Assembly: GCA_030549495.1 (NCBI GenBank)
Contig: JAUIRK010000129.1
Span: 62,001-126,000, forward strand
From: Nectonema munidae
Taxonomy: Eukaryota > Nematomorpha > Nectonematoida > Nectonematidae
Direction of reading: 5' to 3'
Length of the DNA: 64,000 nucleotides
Part shown: positions 45,341 through 55,376 of the stretch, one piece after another
Layout: every line of letters begins with the position of its first letter
How positions within the stretch are numbered: position 1 is the stretch's first letter
Position numbers and translations under genes: made by a program
The notes under the pieces: model-generated
The model's input: the letters and a program-made list of their open reading frames with translations, nothing else
What the model was told of the DNA's origin: nothing
Database searches by the model: none

Positions 45341-45478
45341 TTAACCCATTTACGACCAATGTTACTATTTGGGAACATAAGTAATTTCATCTTCATCTGC
45401 TTTTTTCAATGACTTTGAATATAAATCGTCTGCGTTTTTTTAGATATCGTCTGCTTTGCTTGGTCTTAAATGGGTTAA
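45341..45478 (-). mobile_element. TTAA-type MITE, 138 bp, second of an inverted pair
   Basis: TTAA occurs at both ends; the left end is CCCATTTACGACCAA, and the right end differs by one base (GGTCTTAAATGGG). Its reverse complement matches 45175-45314 except for a handful of substitutions and a shorter A run. Only 26 bp, starting CCCTTTACCATGG, separate the pair. Confidence 0.85.
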
Positions 45479-45712
45479 TTTAATAAAGAAAAAAATACTT
45501 TAATACAGGGGTTCAAACTTTTTTGTTAATAAGTAGAACATAGAAATTTTTAGTAGCATGTACATATAAACTTTGCCATACATCATTCATACGCCAAATG
45601 TGTTAAAATAATTAAAATGCAATTACTTTAGAAATGAAATATGCAATTTATTTCTTACCTAACATGTTTAGTAAACATTGTTTACATAGAAAAATAGTGC
45701 AGGTTATTTTAA

Positions 45713-47340
45713 TTAACATAGTACAAGTTTCTGCCCACGTGATGAATGCCTACTTTCATTTGGATCAAAGTCCTTAACGGAAGCACCACTGAAGCCGACA
45801 AGCATGAGGGAATCAAGGTTGGCTGTTTTCAGTCTTGATCTGACGTCTGTTTTGATGCAGTTCATTCTGCTGAACCCCCTTTCGCAACTAGCAGATGAAC
45901 TTGGTAAAACCAAAACAATTGGCATCAGTTTGGATAACACTGACTGATCTTTTCCCGGTATTTTCAATATAAACCACTCATCAAGCAGCATTTCCTTTGC
46001 AAAAGAAACTGTTGCATACCTATCAACCTTAAGTTTCTGAAACCTGGAGATTCTTGATTTTTGTTGAAAAAAAACGGGGAGATTTTGCTTAAAACAGGGA
46101 GAACTGAATTAACCTACAGAATTCTGTTTAACAAAAAGCATTTGTTAAATATAATTGAGAATATATTAGAATAATGCCAAATACAGATATGCTAGTTAGT
46201 AACACAATAAAATACTAAGCTAAACAAAATCAAATACCAAATGAATCATTCTTTTTAATTGTTTTATGCTTTGGTTGTTGCTTTTTTTGACAGATTCAGT
46301 AATTCTTATCTCGTCTCCAATTATAGCAAATATTTTGGCTGGATTAATTATGTGTCTTTATAACAAAAATGCTTGTCAATGTACCATCTAACTTTAAAGA
46401 AGACGGCATATCGCATATCGTTTTTTTCGTGCAATGTTGAATAATCATTCAAGACTTGCATTGATATGTGGAAGAATAAAAATTACTTTTAGTTTGTGAT
46501 AAATCATCTAGTGGATAAGAAACAATGTTGTTGCCCTTGTCATCAATATCGCCAACAATGGTATCGATGTGTTGATATCAATTTTTAAAACCTGGGAGAT
46601 AAAAACTAAAAAACTGGAGACCGGGAGAAAGCAACCAAAAATGGTAGTCTCCCGGTATTGCCGGGAGAGTTGACAGGTAAACTTCCATGTTATATAGGGG
46701 CTCCTCGAAATGCTGCACCAGTACTCAAGCTCAGCTTCCTCCCCTCTGGCCACCCCATTGTATCAAATATGGATATATTCTGTGCTACTGTTGCATCCAT
46801 GGTCTTGAATCGCTCTTTCAGAGAAGCTTTCCAATCAGAGAGTATAATTCTATCCTTTTGGTAGTTTGTTTCCCCTTCTTCTACTCTTTCTAACTGGACT
46901 TCTCTGAAGACACCAGTGGGAGACACTTCAGACAAAAAAGACTCTCAATCTCTCCTGGGTTATGTTCCAGTTTGTTAAGAGAAATAGCATGGTTCACTGA
47001 TGGTTTGATTTCTGACAACATCAGTGTTTCTCTGAAATGTAGCAGAAAGTGTGCGTAGGACTGCCAGAAAGTCATAAAGAAAATGATGGAACTTTAAAAA
47101 CCTAAAATCACGAATGGCTTTCAGTAGTCCTTTTGCTTTTTGAACATCAGAAGTTCCCACATTAGAGTTGTTCTGCAACTGAAAGACCACATCTTGCCAA
47201 CTTTTCAAAACTGCTTGAATTGCCTGTTCTGGCAACCCATTTCACAGCATTGATGTCTCTTAGTTTTAGCCACTGCATTTCTAAACCGCTGCAACTTCTT
47301 TTAGCTGGGATGAGCGCTTTGGTGAAGAATGATAATAGAT
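45713..47340 (-). pseudogene. hAT transposase (ZNF862-like type), broken
   Basis: N-terminal to C-terminal on the minus strand: MQWLKLRDINAVKWVA, QAIQAVLKSWQDVVFQL, AKGLLKAIRDFRFLKFHHF, FLYDFLAVLRTLSATFQR, and WKASLKERFKTMDATV. After the interruption comes RYATVSFAKEMLLDEWFI, then the dimerisation signature LPSSSASCERGFSRMNCIKT and RSRLKTANLDSLMLVGF. The blocks follow the hAT transposases related to ZNF862/KIAA1586-like proteins (..IKAVRWL..., ..FHFLLD.L..L..LS..FQ, ..S.ERGFS..N.IKT..R..L). Several register changes and the insertion disable it. The N-terminal zinc finger and first catalytic region are missing. Confidence 0.75.
46015..46678. mobile_element. Insertion with CCGGGAGA palindromes inside the hAT gene
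   Basis: The hAT reading frame stops making sense exactly here. The borders carry short inverted ends ACCTATCAAC and GTTGACAGGT. Subterminal CCTGGAGA/CTCCCGG sequences and an internal perfect palindrome TCTCCCGGTATTGCCGGGAGA-type arm near 46648 follow. The interior is AT-rich and non-coding. No clean target duplication is visible. Confidence 0.5.
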
Positions 47341-48527
47341 CAGTGGCGCAAATCCTCAAAATTATTGGGGAGAGAAATTTTTTTTCCAATTTTTAAATTT
47401 ACTGGTCTGGAAATAGCACGGGAGACCAAATTTTCAAGCAATCCTTTAACATTGATATAAGGTATAATTTGTTTGTTTAGAATATTGGACACTTAGAAAT
47501 ATGCTTGGAACTAGAGATGCACCGATAAGAACTTTGGTCGGATACCGATCAATCGGTAATTATTATTAATTGGCAAATTATTTGTTTTTGCAAGTTGGAA
47601 CCTCGTGGGTTAGGGTTGAACTCAGGTTTAGAAAATTTTTTTAATTTTAGAATTATTTTAATTAGTTTTTTGGAAATTTGTTTTTAAAATTTTTTTAATA
47701 GGCTAATTCACAACTTTTTTAAATTTTACTTTTTTGCTTGATTCTTTTTATTCAATTTTCATAAGATTTTTGGCTTATATTTTTTTAATTTATTTTACTT
47801 ATTTTGATTATAGGCCATTTAAAACGTTATTTTATATTTGTACATTTTACTTAATTTTTTCTCAACAAAAAATTTCAAACAAATTAATTAAATTAATTGT
47901 TTTTTGACATATTTAAAAGAAACCGTTGTTGTCATCATCTTAAAAAATAATTAAAAAAAAATGTTGAGCTAAAAAAAATTAATGTGATGTCCTTTAATAT
48001 CTTAATTAAACATATCATTCTTGACGTAATCCCGTACAATATGAGAAATTTAAAGGTAGCGCATAATTATTTCCTATATCAAAAATTCCAAAAATAGGAC
48101 TTACAAAAATATGTTGAAAATTTTAATGGTATTTGGCTTAAATGGAAAAAAGCTTCCAATACAAAAAGACATCTTTTTTTATATCAAATTTAAGTAAGAA
48201 TTAAAAATCTTATCAAGAACTGTTTCAAAATGTCAAGGGATCGATAAAAACATGGTAAGGTGGAATAAAAAAGACTGTTTGAAAATGTATGGAAAGCATG
48301 TATGATTCACAACAGGCGCATGCAAATCAAACAACGATTGGTTAACTTGTTTTTAAAATAACAACTTTTAACCTTTTGCAATGATTTGCCTTTTATAATA
48401 ACCTTAAGGAAAAAAAGCCTATCAGAAAAAGTTATAGAGCTTCAACAAAAACTAAAGAATTTTACAGGATAACTTAAGTTTTTTGAAAACTAATTTGACG
48501 TATTCGCTACAGCATACTCTATGGGTG
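47341..48527. other. AT-rich stretch with element-end scraps
   Basis: CAGTGGCGCAAATCC at 47341 and GAGATGCACCGATAAGAAC at 47513 look like termini of two further DNA elements, but neither partner was found. The rest is AT-rich without coding signal. Confidence 0.4.
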
Positions 48528-48700
48528 GCATGGCAGGTTGGTCGAGATGATGGACTCAGCACGGAATCCCCTGGGTTCGATTCCTCATCGATACTTCGAA
48601 TTTGAACGAATTTCGAATTTGTTCATAGTTTGACATAAGCGGTACATCAGTGCCTTGTCAATGAAAACACAGCCACGGTACCTTTACCTTACCTTTTACT
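48528..48700 (+). mobile_element. tRNA-derived SINE, copy 2
   Basis: The tRNA-like head has TGGTCGAGATGATGG in the A-box position and a perfect B box, GGTTCGATTCC. The body has TCATAGTTTGACATAAGCGG, and the tail is CGGTACCTTTACCTTACC. Body and tail match the copy at 25071-25233. A short inner duplication of CGAATTT occurs only here. Confidence 0.7.
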
Positions 48701-49492
48701 CAAAATTGAAAAATTTGCTATATAATTAACATAGGAGAGAAAGGAGACAAAATAAACTAATAAAGCATTAAAATAAAACTCTCTGTTCTCAGAATAATTT
48801 AAAAATAATAGGAGACATAAAAAATGAGATAGTTTATCGGCACTTTATTTGATATTTTCAAGTTTTTATAAGCAGCAAAAGCCAACGCTGAAGTAGCTAA
48901 CCCTTATAGGGTGATTTGGTAACGCTTGTATTTTTTACATTTTGTAAGGAATCTTTCAATTTCTTTTTAAAAATAATTGTTTTGTAAAAAAAAAGTAAAC
49001 AGAAACTTTGTATTCTCATTTTAATTTTATCGCCAGACACTCAATTAAATTCTCAAAATACCCACTTGATTTTTTGCATCTAAGCCATGATAATTTTCAA
49101 TCAACCCCCACTCCCTCAAATATATATAGATGTAAGCTTTTTCTTATGGTCGAGCCCCTTTAAGATCAGTTTTACGGCCTTGTTTCGAGTCTGACCAAAG
49201 GGCTGAGTAGGACGCACTTTTTTGCTCCTAAGAGATAAATTCTAAAATCATCCAGAGCCATATAATCAAGAACATAAAAATTAAGGGAAATATTTATTAT
49301 ATTTTTCAATCAATCACTTGTTTCTTAAATCCTTCCATTTTCAATGATGTGACAGATCTAACTATCTAGACTTGTGTTTCATTTTATTTGTGTTAAAATG
49401 GCCAATGTCTTATAAGTAGGTATACTTATTTTGTCATGAATTTTTGCTTATGGAACACAGGGTTCAGGGACAATTTGGATATTAATAGGTAT
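48701..49492. other. AT-rich stretch, nothing recognised
   Basis: No gene or element end is convincing. Confidence 0.45.
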
Positions 49493-49599
49493 CTAGTCAA
49501 AATCTCCCAAAACTAAAATCCACGCTACCCAAATTTTCGAAAAGCAAAATCCCCGAAAAGTAAGGTAGCAGTGACTTAGATTTTGGTGATTTTGATAGT
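49493..49599 (+). mobile_element. TAGTCAAAATC-family short repeat, uninterrupted copy
   Basis: Begins CTAGTCAAAATCTCCCAAAA and ends near GGTGATTTTGATAG, its worn inverse. It contains CCCCGAAAAGTAAGGTAGC and AGCAGTGAC. This copy provides the reference order that shows the MULE at 1846-4630 sits inside another copy. Confidence 0.7.
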
Positions 49600-49647
49600 A
49601 ATTAGATTCTGATAGATAAATTATTCTGACATCTGCATCCTTTAGGA

Positions 49648-50436
49648 CAGTGGTTCCCAAACTTTTTCTGATCGTTACCCACTTTTCATACATGATCCTT
49701 GTCTATGGCCTCCACAACAATCATAACCGGTGAATACCGTGACTGTCTACTAGTTATTAACAATTATAATCATAAGATTAATTAAAAAGGGCGTTTTGCT
49801 AAAAGGTGTTTCAAGAATAAGCAAAAAATAAAGAAGGAAACATAGAAAATCCACTAGATAGAAAAAGTTTATTAATCCTACGCTATGTGATTTAATCCTT
49901 GAATCTTACAAATTTGAAAACATAACAATTAAGTGCTCTAGTTTGGAGACAATTCTACTCAGTGTGAAGGGTAATGTTGCAGATTATCGACAAGCTTCTT
50001 GATTCTTGGTTTTGTTTCACTTAAAGCACAACGTAGGTCATGCTTCACTTCAAGTGTGTTGCGATATTTCGTATTAATGTAGAGTAGTTAAGAGAAGGCA
50101 GCCTCACAGGAATAAGTTGATGAAAATGGTTGAAGTTGGCGAAAAGCTAAGTCACATAAATTTGGATATGAAGCTGCCATTGATGACCAGAAAACTGGGA
50201 GAGATTCAATTCCAAACTTCATCCTGACCCCGGAATCATCTTGAAGTGTCAACACCTCAGTTTGGCCATTATCATTGTCATCATGAATGCATGTCACTGG
50301 AGCAGTGAAGGGGGCCCTTACTAGCTAAGAAGGCCTCAAGATGTTGGATAATCAAGTTCTGCGTAGATTCATCACACTCTTTTCCAATTGATTATGGCCC
50401 CACAGGGGGCCATGGCCCACCGTTTGGGAACCAATG
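49648..50436 (-). mobile_element. hAT deletion derivative, 789 bp
   Basis: The left end is CAGTGGTTCCCAAACTTTTT and the right end is the inverse, CCGTTTGGGAACCAATG; this is a very widespread hAT terminus. The 8-mers at the borders (CTTTAGGA and CTTAGGAT) are similar but offset by an indel. The element retains a C-terminal transposase piece on the minus strand and has lost the rest. Confidence 0.82.
49960..50297 (-). pseudogene. hAT transposase C-terminus (ZBED5/SCAND3-like)
   Basis: The frame from 50297 reads ESLPVFWSSMAASYPNLCD, then LAFRQLQPFSSTYSCEAAFS, the hAT dimerisation signature (FW......YP.L...A...L..F.STY.CE..FS). Past a stop near 50088 the sequence continues LNYINTKYRNTLEVKHDLRC and ALSETKPRIKKLVDN, which completes the usual tail. 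The match to ZBED5/SCAND3-type transposases is strong, but catalytic and zinc-finger domains are absent. Confidence 0.82.
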
Positions 50437-50606
50437 CTTAGGATTTCAAATTTGATATCCCCGTCCACGGATACAAAAAATTCACATCTGATACATCTTT
50501 ACTTTTTAGTTAAAACCAGTTGAATCACCTTTTAGAGTTGAATTCATCTAATCATCATTTTTCGATCTATTTGAAATGGATCGACATGTTTAATCTATTT
50601 TCTTGA

Positions 50607-50972
50607 AAAGTTTGATTGATTTTCATAAAAAATGAACATCACCACTAAATTGGGCATACTTGAAAGTGGAATATATGTGTAAAAAACTTTCTATAAGTAT
50701 TTCAATAAAATTTTTAATTTTGAGATTAGCTGTCATATATAAATCAATTTTTTGACAGGTTTGACTGATTTTCATAAAAAATGAATATCACAACTGATTT
50801 CAGTATACTTGAAAATGGGTATATATGTGTAAAAAACTATATAATTATTTTGATAACTTTCTTTTTGAGATGAGCTGGCATATATAAATCATTTTTTTGA
50901 CAGGCTTCATTGATTTTTATAAAAATTGTATATCACTACTGAATTCAGTATAGTTGAAGTATATATATCAAA
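50607..50972 (+). repeat. Tandem repeat, period about 147 bp, 2.5 units
   Basis: Unit starts GTTTGATTGATTTTCATAAA (about 50610), GTTTGACTGATTTTCATAAA (50759) and GCTTCATTGATTTTTATAAA (50904) give periods of 149 and 145. Each unit contains a CTTGAA(A)GTGG-type block, ATGTGTAAAAAACT, and AATCAWTTTTTTGACAGG. An inverted single unit lies at 36446-36600. Confidence 0.75.
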
Positions 50973-51719
50973 TTAAAAATATTTATAAAAACTTATTAGT
51001 ATCTGAGAAAAAGAGGGAACACTTTACGCCCCCAGCACTAATAGGGTTGTTAACTCACAAAATGGTACCAATTTCAAAGATGGACAGTTTGGAAGTTTCT
51101 GTAGAATATTTTTTGTTAAAAATTAAAAGTAAAATTAAGAACAAGATAGTTTTCATGATTAAATGCATAAGATTTCCAAAATGATGGTTAAAATGAAGTA
51201 CTGTCTGGCTTCTTGATACACCAAATTTTATTTAATTTGAGAAATTTGAATCTCACACTTCAGCGTAAGTAATCTACTCTTATGCTCTAGAATCAAATAT
51301 CTTTGATACTCACGTATTCGTAGTTATGTTAATTCAATTCAACGATAAAAGGAAGAAACGTAATTAATTGCACTTCATTCTCTAGCATTCATTCTAGAGT
51401 GTGTGTCCTCCTTATTTAGCTGTTGTAAAGGAGAAGCGCTGCGTGCGAAACACGACTCGTTTTTTCGTCATTACAATTTTGTTTTCTCATTTTAATTTGT
51501 CGTTTTATCATCAACACTTGCTCGCCTGCCAATCTTATCATTTTGTGTCAACTAGTAAACTAAACTGCACGCGCGCGTGTGCGATTTTCACATCCTTCGT
51601 ATATATGGCCAAAGTAAACACGTTTTTATTCTTCTTTTTTCCATACAATTATAATCTTTTCTAATTCTATCTTTTTGCTTTCATTATTTACACCATTCTT
51701 CCATCTTTTACATATATTG
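50973..51719. other. Mixed-composition stretch, nothing recognised
   Basis: Two open frames (50954-51184 and 51401-51664) have no domain. The second is rich in Cys and His but without regular spacing. Confidence 0.4.
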
Positions 51720-51849
51720 TCTACGCTTTGAGGACCAACATTTTGAAAAGGATTCGTCTGCATTCTTTTTCAATGGAAATTTATATATTCAAGGCAGACG
51801 ATTTTCATTTCTTGGGCCACTGGTGACCCACTGGTCCTCAAAGGGTTAA
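51720..51849. mobile_element. TTAA-type MITE, subfamily B, 130 bp
   Basis: The right end is TGGTCCTCAAAGGG followed by TTAA at 51846-51849. The left end, CTTTGAGGACCA, is its inverse, but the TTAA there is worn to TCTA. The palindromic core, GTCTGCATTC...AAGGCAGACGA, recurs at 55270 and 59930. It is related to the other TTAA MITEs through the CGTCTGC motif but has distinct tips. Confidence 0.65.
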
Positions 51850-52028
51850 TTCGGCGTAAATATATATTTTTAAACTACTGAACCCCGTCCCTATGAAAAC
51901 AACAGTCTTGAATAACTTCTGTGTTATTATTGCATACTGGTAAATTCCGTGGACCGGCATTTTGGCCAGGAGATTTTCCAAAGTAGGACCTTTTGGGCTA
52001 GTCTTTAACTTCTTGCTGACCTTTAGAC
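51850..52028. other. Short unassigned stretch
   Basis: Lies between two elements; no feature was recognised. A minus frame of 77 codons spanning 51838-52071 overlaps both element ends and is not credible. Confidence 0.4.
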
Positions 52029-52395
52029 CAGTGGTTCTTAACCGGGAGTTCACGAACCCTAAGGGATCCATTGTTGCCTCCAGGGATCCAGTTTTTTAGT
52101 TTTATTTAAAATGTGTAAAAATAAGCAACCAGTTTATACGTGTAAAAATAACTGAAACAAAAAGCTAACTTTTAAAGTATGAATAATAATTAGCAAGCGG
52201 TGGATTTTGTCACTTGAATTTAAATAAAATCTGCCTTGCTGCCTGTATTTGACGTCATTTAAGATCAAAAAATTCATGTCACTAAAATGAAGTACAAATA
52301 TTAATTGCATGCGAAGTTGTTTTTATGTCTTTTTATGCCATCCGAATTTTTCTTTTTAGGGGTCCATAACTTTCTTCAACTTCTCAACCCTATCA
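52029..52395. mobile_element. Worn hAT-type MITE
   Basis: The left end, CAGTGGTTCTTAACCGGGAG, is a classic hAT terminus and is followed by ACCCTAAGGGATCC. The right side, TTAGGGGTCCATAAC then TCTCAACCCTA, corresponds in inverse to GGGTTGAGA and GGACCCC of such elements. The tip after TCTCAACC is decayed and no duplication was found. Confidence 0.5.
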
Positions 52396-52529
52396 TTGAC
52401 GAGGGGGGGGGGTGCAATTTTAGCCCCTCTTAACTAAGATTTCTATTATCCAAAATTGGCTGAATTATATGCTTTCAAACTTTGTGACTTTTCCTAAAAT
52501 CACTAGTTGCATCCTTTGATGACCCTCTC

Positions 52530-53130
52530 ATGTCAAAAACTGTCAATCAATATCAAATGTACATTATTTTCAACAAAATTTTTATATTATGATGTCTATA
52601 ACATAACCTAGTGTTTATATTAGATACACTCTTGAATTTATAACCATATATATACATAGTTGCCAACCTGAGAGAAGACCAAAGCGGTAGACTTTTTTTC
52701 GAAAATGACTTATGGACCCTAAAAAATTTTTATCCTTTTTTTTTAGCTGCAAGTACGACAAAATGCATGGGAAGAACCTAATTTGGATTTAGTAATAATA
52801 AATTCAAATTTTTGAATCCATTCTTCTTTAAAACAGTTGTCGTAACGACTTTTTTGTTTTATTTTTATTATCACTCATTCTTCAAGAAGTAAAAATTGGT
52901 TTACATAGTCTAAATATTTATGTAAAAACATAAATCGATTAAAAAGGAAATAAATATTAAGCACAGGATACATATGCGCAACGTGTGCCAATAAAAATTT
53001 TAGCATCCAAAAGCTGTAAAAATTTTCAAAAAGTGGTAGACCAAAAAAAAAGCCGACAAGCAGTAGTCTACAGCCTAAAGCGGTAGAGTTGGTAACTATG
53101 TATATATTGGAACACATAACACCCGGATAA
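52530..53130 (+). repeat. Dispersed repeat, copy interrupted by a hAT-type MITE
   Basis: Left part 52530-52654 and right part 53101-53130 are contiguous in the inverted paralogue at 44320-44455. The break falls between GATACACTCTT...ATAACC and TATATTGGAACA. Confidence 0.75.
52655..53100. mobile_element. hAT-type MITE, 446 bp, with empty paralogous site
   Basis: The ends are CATAGTTGCCAACCTGAGAG and, inverted from the right, CATAGTTACCAACTCTACCG. Both subterminal regions carry AAGCGGTAGA. Flanks are TATATATA on the left and TATATATT on the right, consistent with an 8-bp duplication. The paralogue at 44320-44455 lacks the element. No coding capacity. Confidence 0.8.
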
Positions 53131-53800
53131 ACGTTATTTTTCCAATAAACATGGCAACTTTGTAGTAAATGTCAATCAAAAATTTGATTCTTACGAAAAC
53201 ATTCATTCAAATTTTAAATAAAATTAATTTTTTATACCAAATCGACCATGATGATTTCACTTCTCAACTTAGTTTTCACTATTAGGGTGTGAAAATTGAT
53301 AAAAGTATCAATCAAACTTGCGGTTTTCGCCTAAAAATTGTGTCCAAAAATATTATAAATATATTTTTTTTAAAAATGTGTCGAACAGGCAGATTTTATT
53401 TCTCGACTCATTTTTACAATTAGAGTGTGAAAATGTCAATCATATTTGTTGCTGACGGTTCCTAGAACATTATTTATACTCTCAATTTTAGTTTTCGTAA
53501 TTAGGATGTGAACATGTCAATCAAATATGTTAGTTTCGCATGAAAATTTTCTTCAATAATATTTTATACTTTTAAACTAAATTGACCATGCTGATACCAT
53601 TTTTTTGGCTAAGTAAAATGTGTCAAAGTAAAAATAGAATTAGTGATGTAGGCCTGAAAATTATCTCATAAACATACTTCCGTATTTTAAATAAAATATA
53701 TTTTTTATTACGATCCTCACTTCATTTCAAGACTTAGTTTTCACAATTGGGTGCAAGAATGTGTAGATTATGAATCAAGTTTGACATTTCTGGAAAAAAC
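53131..53800 (+). repeat. Degenerate tandem array with TGTCAATCAAA motif
   Basis: The order AGTTTTCRYWATTAGGGTGTGAA, WTGTCAATCAAAYWTG, TTCGC-TGAAAAT, ATTTTAAATAAAATT recurs irregularly. The TGTCAATCA motif or its variants appear near 53168, 53312, 53430 and 53517, and the AGTTTTCAC motif near 53270, 53489 and 53733. Spacing ranges from about 80 to 150 bases, so units have been lost or truncated. Confidence 0.5.
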
Positions 53801-55239
53801 TATTTTTTCAAAAAATTGTCTTGATTGAAAATCATTATTAAAATTTTGATTGGGAGTAAAATTCTGACTAAAAATATCGCTGAAATTCAAAATAATTTTT
53901 ATGTACTTCTTTTTGGTCATTAACAGTCTAAAAATGGGTCAAGTATTAATCGAATTGGCAAAAATAATTTTTTTTCCAAAAAATCATCTGTCTAGTTTTT
54001 TCTCACAATCGATATTTATTATAGTACAAAAATTTAAGTATGCGAGAAGTAAGGGAACTGAAGGCACATTGAAATGAGAACACATCATAAGAAAAATGAA
54101 ATTCATTTAATAAAATGCTTTTATATCGTCGATATAGTAATCCTTTGAGGAGGTATATAGTTTTAAGAAACAAGTATGTAACTTGTTTACATGGAAGATA
54201 TACCGTTTTGCAATGAAATAGGAGTTGGTGTAAAAGTATAGTATTGAGAATTGAATGAATATTGAGTTGATATATTATATAATGTATAAACAACTTTAAT
54301 ACTGCACACATGAAAATTTATTGACACTATCGATGAGAAAAGACAATTGCACATACGCTAGTTAGTTTTGGTTTGCCTGATATACTTGATAATTGATTCA
54401 TTTACTCAAGTAACATTTTCAACACAACCATTCTTCTAATGTTATATAATATAATATCAAATGAACAAAAAGCAGGTGGTAACAAGTTACACACTAGTCC
54501 AAAACCATATTTGGCCATAACCTCCTACTTTCAGTAAATTCACGGTGGCATTTTAATTGATTTGGGAGTATGATGCGATTCTCCAAAAGCACCTCGCATC
54601 AGTGTATCAGTTATGCTAACTTATCCATGCCGTACTGGGTTAGCAATGAGACTTTTGGCAGCCTAAAATTAAATCATGAATTTGCGTATATAGGCATCAA
54701 ATGGCATTGAATTTTTTTCCAATAAAAATTCATTTTGATAAATGTAATATTTTATAATATTGTAGTATCTTCAGTTAGTAAATTAGTAACAAATATAAAA
54801 ATAAGAGTCGTGGTGAATATCCAATATAATTTAGAAGAAGGGTTCTGTTTTTTAAGTATTTAAAAAAAAGTTAATTCTGGGGTCTTTTCGTTTAGACGGC
54901 TACATCAAGTAATCATCATTTCGTCTGCCTTTTATAGTTAATTATATTTATTCATTAAGTTATGTATTAGTTATAGTTATTAATATTAGTCGGATTTTCT
55001 AAGTCCTTGAGTGGAATATTTTTCCTTCGACCCCTTTCCCTGCTAAAAGATATGTATACGAAAGAAAACTTCTCTATAAAAGTGACAAAATTATTATTAA
55101 ATTAAAGGTCTTCAATCTGGCTTACATTCTCAATATCATGATTGAATAATTATTGATAATAATCTTCACTATTTTCCCGATATAGAAATTTGCATGATAC
55201 ACGAGAGGTGAAAGAATTTGAGGGTCGCTTAAGTCTGAG
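53801..55239. other. AT-rich stretch, nothing recognised
   Basis: A 102-codon minus frame at 54003-54311 is Leu/Tyr/Ile-rich with no domain, as expected by chance in AT-rich DNA. A scrap TTTCGTCTGCCTTTTATAG near 54928 may belong to the TTAA MITE group. Confidence 0.4.
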
Positions 55240-55376
55240 TTGTTTGAGGACCACGATTTAGAAGACTAATTGTCTGCTTTCTTTTCAATGGGATTTTATA
55301 TGTTTAAAGCAGGTAATTTTCATTTTTTGGTACACCGGTGTCAGTTACAATGTTCTTCAAAAGGGCGAAAGAAAAA
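55240..55376. mobile_element. Worn TTAA-type MITE, subfamily B
   Basis: TTTGAGGACCA at the left, core GTCTGCTTTCTTTTCAATGG...AAAGCAGGTAATTTTC, and TTCTTCAAAAGGG at the right align with 51720-51849. Both TTAA ends are lost. Confidence 0.5.

Larger units (their letters stand above)
45506..47340 (-). mobile_element. Decayed hAT transposon with an insertion
   Basis: The left end is CAGGGGTTCAAACTTTTTTG, a hAT-type terminus whose inverse relative lies at 126-141. Transposase sequence on the minus strand runs from about 47340 to 45720, interrupted at 46015-46678. The opposite terminus was not found. A different hAT-type tip, CAGTGGCGCAAATCC, starts at 47341 and may mark another insertion that displaced it. 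Confidence 0.6.

Noticed and set aside
54003-54311. 102-codon minus frame
   Set aside because: Low-complexity Leu/Tyr/Ile composition in AT-rich DNA, no family and no splice support.
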